Positions 57,393 through 64,000 of a stretch of 64,000 bases of DNA are shown here, piece after piece (the first letter of the stretch is position 1; every line of letters begins with the position of its first letter). Where the stretch lies: contig NW_017802580.1 of NCBI RefSeq assembly GCF_001625305.1, forward strand, positions 707,327-771,326. The letters are read 5' to 3'. Under the pieces are notes generated by a model. The model was given only the letters and a program-made list of their open reading frames with translations. It did no database searches and was not told the DNA's origin. The DNA is from Branchiostoma belcheri (taxonomy: Eukaryota; Chordata; Leptocardii; Amphioxiformes; Branchiostomatidae). A program made the position numbers and the translations under genes.

Positions 57393-60300
57393 TCATTCGT
57401 TAACGTTGTACACCGGGTTCTGGTACATCTGTCTCGCAGAGTCTCGCGAGAGCCTCGCACGTGGGATCAGTATGCGCTGTTGAAGTAGGCGCTGTGCATT
57501 TTGGGAAGGCCATTGATTGTGACTGGCTATATCCATCTTGCGACGAATCTGTCAATGTCAAAAAATGGAAATAGTTAAACGTTTGTTCAATGATACGCAG
57601 CAACCTGTGATTCCATGAACGTATGTGTTTTACATTATACCACAATGTGGTTATCAAGGACAGACAAGAGTACTCTTCTAAAAGTCTGACGAAATATGAA
57701 GAATCGGTCCGCCCAAACCTGACGTTCAATAAGAGAGTACGGGAAGGGGAGGTTGGTCTGCAGGACAGTGGCCTGTTGGTTACCATAATGGCAACACTGA
57801 AATTTCAGGAAAGGCATCTATAGGGGCACCTCGTTCTACCTAAGGATGAACTAAACTGTGGCTGTTCTGGTCTTTATTGACAGTTACACTCGTAAAAAAG
57901 TCGTGATTTTGTGACATGTCTCTTACCTTTTTAGCACGCCAAACCACCAGTATTACCAGAATTGTGACAATGACTGCAGCGCCAACACATAGGACTAAGA
58001 TGTATATAGGGTTGTTGTACCATACTGAAAGGAAAAAATATGGTAATCTTTACAGCTTAAAAAAATATTGTTTTTTAGTACTTGGCATGTTATTACGGAA
58101 ATGAGTTACAAATATTACTCTCTAGGCTACTCAGAACTTTATTTTGTTGATGTTATATCACATATACAGCATTCAAATGTAATGACGATTACAGAGATGT
58201 GCCTGTACCGTATTTGCTATATCGTATCGGTATATATTATGTATATATCTTCTATAATACATTCGTGACTGGTTGAAACTGCTACTTTAGACAGTAACTT
58301 TTGTTGTCTATAGACAATCCTGACATTGATGAGATTATAGTTTTTATTCATTTGAGATTAATCAACAACAAAACTATGACAAATATGCTCACCATAACTT
58401 TCCCCCTCTCCGGTCACCTCTGAAAACGAGACAGGAATGCATTAATATATACATGTATGATAGATATTTAAGCCATGTGATTGTTTAAATTGTCTGTTTG
58501 AGTTGCTGGATAAACGATTAACATTTCAATCATTTTGTTGTTCATTAGTGTCAATGTCAGAAATGCTTGTTATTCTTGGTAACTAAATACTTAAAATTTA
58601 CACACACGTTAAGCCGACAAAACGTTCTTCTTTTGATATCAAACCGGAAAAAAGACAGAAAATTATTGCATTATAAATTTATTACAAAAGCAACAAACTT
58701 TTTAGAAGGGGCAATGTACCTGAGATGCTGGTGACAGTGTGGTCTATTTGCAGACCGCCAATGTTTGCCTTTCCTTCCAACACAGCTAGGACATCATCAC
58801 TAGCAATGGGTGTGGCCGTGGGTGAGTTAAAACGAGCCATGAAGTCCACTCTAACACTTCCGCGACTGTAAGATAACCAATCAACAAACGTGAGGTAGAA
58901 TATAAAACCTGTCGTCAACACAGCGCTTAATCGTTATACATATTCGAGCCATGGAAAGTGAGATGCGAATCAAATGACTATTGTGTTATAATACCCATTG
59001 ACTAAATGTAATAGTGTAATCTCCTAAGGATTCAGTACCATTAAAATACAGCACACATATGTGACACAACAAATACAGAGATATTAATTTTGAGATATTA
59101 ATTTTAAAGAATAACTTACGAAAAGCCCGTAACCTCCACAGAGTGATATGTGCCCCCAAGGTCGCTGTTCCTGTACACACTATCCAGCTATGGAAACGGA
59201 GGTAAAACCAAAACTTGAATTAGTTTTCCTAGAAATGCAAAGAAAAAAATCACAATGGAGTTTTTGGCTATATCTTGTAATAATTCATTCTATACTAACC
59301 TCTTCCTGGACCTCTGCAGCCAAATTCTTGAACTCATCAGATGTTTGATCCTCCAGTTCATCCTTCCACTCCCGATTTTCAATCTTTATGACGCCTCTGA
59401 ACAAACGTGTTTCCACTGAAATGGGTACTAGGACAATAGGATGTGTCGGGTTAAGAGCGTACACAGCGTACACAAGTAACAGAAATAGCATTTACCCTTA
59501 CTGCTACTACAATCATGTCAAACGAGGTGGCACCGCACCACCAATGTTGTTGTTTTAGTTTACCTTGTGGAGATGTTTATAAAACATCCCGCTATATTAC
59601 ACTTTTAATTACCTTCTGTAGTTGCTGTCGGTGCAGTGCTTGTTTCATACCCTTTGGTTGTTGTCGCCCTTTCTGTTGTTGTAGGGTGAGCTGTAGAACT
59701 ATTTGATTCCCGAGTTGTAATGCCTGGGCCTGTTGTAAACTCGGCGGTAGACCTGACCAAACGGATCGTGCTTTCATCCACTTTAGTTGTAGATGCTTTT
59801 TCAGTTGAAATCCGGTTATCATTAGTTATTATAACAACGACTTTTGTTTCACAGGACAATGAATCTACAGCGTTGTCTCTGGCCTCAACTATCATTGAAA
59901 CCGCTGAGAAAGTGTTGTTAATCTGTGGTACTTCAGTCGCAACGTAAATCCGACCAGTGGACGGGTCAATGCCGAACAGACTTGCCAGTTCTCCTGTTAG
60001 GGACTTAAAACTGTAGGAAACGTCACCGTTTGGACCGTTGTCGGCATCATCTGCTTCTATAGTCGCGAATTTTGTCCCTTTTGTAAGATTGCCAGAAGTA
60101 ACCTCAATACTTTCATCTTCCGGACACTTCGGAGCTGAGTTTGTGCTTACTTTGGTCACGATCATACGGAAAGTGACTTCGTCTGTTTTCGGTGGTAAAC
60201 CGTGATCTGACGCCCTGACTCTCAATACGTACGTTCCACTTTCCAAGGCACTGCTGACGGTAACACTACCGTTTGTGGCATCGATGGAAACAAAGGGACT

Positions 60301-63300
60301 GACACTTGTGATTCCGTACGTGATTCTGGAGTTATCATCGGACTTGTCAGCATCAGAAGCGTGGACAGTAGTCACGTGAAAGCCGATCGGGGAGATGGAT
60401 TGAAGATTGTACTCGGTTTCAGGGGGGATGCTGATGACAGGTTTGTTGTCATTCTGGTCCGTTATGTTTATATTTACCGTGGCTGTTCCGGTAAGTGTCG
60501 GCACTCCTTGATCAAATGCTTCAACAGTGAGACTGAACGACGCGAGCTCCAACGATTCGAAGTCAAACTCAACGACTGAAGTTATGATCCCTGAAGTAGG
60601 GTGTACCGCAAAGTTTTCACTGTCCAAACCTGTTTGGGCAAGCCTGTACCTGACCTCACCGTTACGTCCACTGTCAGTATCGTTTGCGAAAACTGTAAGA
60701 ATAGGTGAGCCAACGGGCTGGTTTTCGGGGATTGTGGCATCATATCTCTCCTTCTGGAAGACTGGGGGATGCTCATTGGGTAGGTTCTCTTCACTGCAGT
60801 CCTTTCCTTGGAACCCAGGGAAGCATGCACACCTGTTTGGGGCGACACACGTACCTTGGCCGGAGCAGTCACCTTTGCTGCTGCAGTTTGCAACGTTACA
60901 GGAAACGCCTGACCAGCCAGGATCGCAGCTGCATGTGTCAAACCTCACACAGCTTCCGTGGCCTGTATCAAAAAATACAATTCTACAGATATCTGCGGGA
61001 ACTACTCGTATACAAATAACAATAAAGTGCCAACTATCGCAGTCTCAGTATGATTAACATGAATTGGAATATTACGATACATGACATTGTGCAGTGAATT
61101 AGCATACTTAAGAAGTCAGTACTCACCAGAGCAATACTGCAATGCTTCACAAGAGAAGTTGGCACAGTCGTTCCCGGTGTACCCACTGTCACACTGACAC
61201 AGGTTAGGCTCTATGCAGCTGCCGTGGTTAGTGCAGTTATTCTGTTCAGTACAGTCTGGGTGATCACAACTTGCGCCGCTGAACCCAGGGAAGCAGCTGA
61301 AACATCAACGCAACAGAGGAAATCATGTGAGGAAGGAGTATTGTATTATGGTGTCCTCCCTGGCTAATTTGGCACTTTGAACTTTCCATCATTTTCTCAC
61401 AAAGAAATTTAGAAAGAAGTATAGTTGTACTGAATATTGATACCTGGGTACAAAGGGTTATGAATATGATTTTTTTGGACCATATGGATGACGTCATCAC
61501 ATTCTATTGCCCCAAATGTAATTATCTTTAAAGTTATAATATAGCACTTTGGTACAAGTAACTGAAATAAAAGTATGATTTTCATGTGCATAATGGTCGA
61601 AGCTACAAACTTACGTTTGCACAAATTGATATCTACTAATTATCCGTAGTAATTAGAGAATAACCTAATTGCCTAATTAAAATTTAGTTATTCTCTAATA
61701 ACTACGGGTAATTAGTAGATATCAATTTGTGCAAACGTAAGTTTGTAGCTTTGATCATTATGCACATGAAAATCATACTTTTATTTCAGTTACTTGAACC
61801 AAAGTGCTATTATAACTTTAAAGATAATTACATTTGGGGCAATAAAATGTGATGACGTCATCCATATGGTCCAAAAAATCATATTCATAACCCTTCTGTA
61901 CCCAGGTATCAATATTCAGTACAACTACAGTTCTTTCTAAATTTCTTTGTGAGAAAACGATGGAAAGCTAAAATGCCAAATTAGCCAGGGAGGACACCTT
62001 AAAAACAATTTTTGGGAAACTGCTAAGAACACGCTTGGGTGCTTTTAAGGTGCATGAGCACAATTTCTCCTAGAATAGATCACAAACGTGACGAATTAAA
62101 AAAAAAAAACTTACTTGCATTCCCTTTGCCATTCAGAACTGTTGACGCAAACCCCGTTTTCATTGCATTCTTGCAGTTCAGGGCAGCTTTGGGCTTCACT
62201 GCAGTCCACACCCTGATACCCGCTGTAACACTGGCAGATGTTGGGACCAACACAGTCTCCTTGGCGGGAACACTGGTTAACTTCAGGACAGTCCGGTGTA
62301 ACACAGGAGCTGCCGGTCCAGCCCTGCTCACAGTGGCAGACATCTATGTCCACACAGCTTCCGTGCCCTGCGTCACAAACACACGTTTTCCTCATTACAG
62401 TAATCAATATTAGATTCCCAAAAAGTCAACATAATGTTGCCTATCATCATACATTGTACGCTACTCTATTGTGAGAAAGATATATGGGATATGAACTTAC
62501 CAGAGCAGAAATCCAACGCTGCACATGAGAACTGGTCACATTTGTCACCTGTCCACTGCTCATCACACAAACAGGTATCGTAGTCCACACACACTCCGTG
62601 GTCTGTGCAGTTAGCAACATTTCCGCACGTGGGGATCTTGCTGCAGTCAGCACCTAGGGTGTAAAGAAATTGTTGATTAAAATAAGTGAACGAAAATTGT
62701 TGTTTAAGAGATTGGTACGCACACCTAAAGAAATCCAAATACACAATTCAAACAGCATTATGCTTACCGATGTAGCCCGGCTCACATCTGCAGACATCTG
62801 TGGTAATGCAGATCCCGTGACTCATGCTGGTACAGTTATTGACGGCATAACATGTCGCTATATGATTTGAAAAAAAGCAATAAAAAATCCAATTCAACAA
62901 CTGTAAGTTTACTGTTTTACAATTTATATTAATAAAACTGAGAGACAGCAAAATATTACGATGTAAAATAAGGGTGGAGAATATTATAATTTGATGAACA
63001 TATGCAGTAGAAGAAATATTTTGACGAAATGAAATGATGGTACCGATCCGATCGGACCCGAGACCTTGTTGAACTTTACATCAGTGGTGAACTTTCACAA
63101 AAATGACTTATTTTGCGTAGATAAAGAGAGTGATATTATTGTCCTTTCTGTCAAACGAAAAATTATCAATTACCTTGTTGATCACAGGCTGCTCCCTCCC
63201 ATCCGGGCAGGCACATACAAAACCCCAGCTCACATTTCCCGTGATCCTCGGAGCAGTCTGTGCAGTTTCCAACGTTACAGTCTTCACCAGACCAGCCCGT

Positions 63301-64000
63301 TATACAGTCACAGGTTCCGTTCACACAGCGACCCCTACCGGAGCACTGGTTTGGACAACCTGAGAGGGTGTAGATATATGAGAATTAAGAGCAAACAAAA
63401 TATCAAGGTTTTGTTTTCAACATACTTACGTGCAAGGGAGAATGAAGTTCTGATGTAAATACTTTCGTGTGAATTAAAAAAACAACATAGAATACAAAAG
63501 ATTTAGAGAAACTAAGGAAGCAAAATGCATGTAAGCCGACGTTATACCTTTGAAAACCTCCTGTTCAGTGAAGGTTGTGTCGTTGGTGATTGACACGTCA
63601 AAGACGCATTCATTAAGAAGTGTGCCGGTCAGCCCGAGAGCGATACACATTTCTTCAGCTTTCTGAAACGAAAATAAAACATCAAGAACCTTATAAGTTA
63701 CATTCTGTTTTTTTTTTAATTTACAACAATGTAGGTGATTTAATAAATTGAATATAGTTATGAGTATCTTGTCATTGTGCACGTGTCACTCCCAACATCT
63801 CAACATGAAAAGAAATAGAAGCAGTAAAAATTATTACTTCCTTTTGCTCCTGAGTCAGTCCATCTATGCCGACAGAAGGACGGTGGTTCGGGTCAGAATA
63901 GGCAGGATCCATGACGTCATCAGGATGGAAGTTAGAAGAGTTCCATGACCAGGACCCCATCAGACCTGAGCCGTAGTGGGTTTTATTTATCCGCCCTAGA
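57393..64000 (-). CDS. VWD-EGF-cadherin-SEA type I membrane protein (5' end outside)
   Basis: Cell-surface receptor-like protein; 14 minus-strand exons with fitting phases: 63838-64000 (open), 63548-63662, 63174-63359, 62768-62857, 62501-62653, 62115-62367, 61127-61296, 59613-60962, 59300-59428, 59120-59187, 58720-58865, 58393-58419, 57927-58024, 57393-57548. The first exon holds the end of a VWD domain ([12 protein letters not shown]), then the [20 protein letters not shown] + FDVSITND block typical of VWD/mucin-4-like proteins. About nine EGF repeats, three cadherin repeats, a Thr-rich linker, SEA, TM ([20 protein letters not shown]) and a basic 50-residue tail ending [11 protein letters not shown] follow. 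The NPVY resembles a PTB or endocytosis signal. An upstream NIDO/AMOP portion is likely, as in mucin-4 relatives, but is outside the window. Confidence 0.9.
58720..59428 (-). other. module: SEA domain with autocleavage-type site
   Basis: Across three exons: [60 protein letters not shown], then [23 protein letters not shown] sits where SEA domains self-cleave (G/SVVV-like). Cleavage would leave two non-covalently held subunits; this is inferred from family knowledge. Confidence 0.8.
59613..60790 (-). other. module: three cadherin repeats and Thr-rich linker
   Basis: One large exon. Calcium-binding motifs: [102 protein letters not shown] linker follows, probably O-glycosylated. Confidence 0.88.
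61350..61998. mobile_element. near-perfect 650-bp palindrome (foldback) in an EGF-gene intron
   Basis: Arms 61350-61664 and 61687-61998 are reverse complements at about 95% identity, around a 22-base spacer. Ends GGTGTCCTCCCTGGCTAATT. It lies wholly within the intron between exons 62115-62367 and 61127-61296, so the pre-mRNA would contain a roughly 310-bp hairpin. Confidence 0.92.

Overview
The window looks like chordate, most likely amphioxus (Branchiostoma), nuclear DNA. Genes are split into many small exons with GT-AG introns. There is a membrane-anchored NHL-repeat gene with NPMY tail motifs, a mosaic gene with sushi domains, a VWD/EGF/cadherin/SEA receptor and a CYP2-type P450. The rest is a dense mix of Penelope-like, LINE, SINE and terminal-inverted-repeat (TIR) elements. 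One near-identical 1-kb repeat pair around an assembly gap suggests a highly heterozygous diploid. The species is my inference; no search was possible.

Layout. 0-2 kb: last three exons of a Cys-loop (nicotinic-type) receptor subunit (+). 2-9 kb: repeat-rich intergenic DNA with an RTE-type LINE tail and foldback elements. 9.2-17.8 kb: a transmembrane NHL-repeat gene (+) whose middle exon is duplicated around a gap, carries Penelope-like insertions at its splice donor, and whose NHL exon is damaged. 17.8-23.4 kb: no gene seen. 23.8-28.0 kb: a complete seven-exon CYP2-clan P450 (-), 532 codons. 28-31 kb: intergenic, with one gap. 31.2-54.4 kb: a secreted mosaic gene (+), about 20 exons and 935 residues: signal peptide, trypsin-like domain lacking catalytic residues, thioredoxin-like domain, about five sushi domains and an unassigned C-terminal domain. 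54.4-57.4 kb: three small TIR elements between convergent genes. 57.4-64 kb: 3' two-thirds of a type I membrane protein (-), VWD end, about nine EGF repeats, three cadherin repeats, mucin-like linker, SEA, one TM segment and an NPVY tail; its 5' end lies outside the window.

The most striking signal is in the 31-54 kb gene. At least six of its introns carry tandem arrays whose unit includes the neighbouring exon end with its splice site (donor side at 31.4, 34.5, 38.3, 42.6 and 53.2 kb; acceptor side at 43.8 and 48.2 kb), and shorter two-copy versions occur at three more boundaries, including the stop codon. No other gene in the window shows this. Each array offers dozens of copies of a legal-looking splice site. 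A related class in amphioxus Adh introns was, as I recall, called 'mirage' minisatellites; the density within one gene is what stands out here.

Mobile DNA: Penelope-like fragments with target-site duplications and hammerhead-like hairpins, a 2.9-kb element with long TIRs and a 10-bp duplication, a TTAA-flanked piggyBac-like element, several TTA/TAA-flanked short elements, a 650-bp near-perfect palindrome in an intron, and a tRNA-derived SINE sharing its 3' tail with a LINE in the same window.
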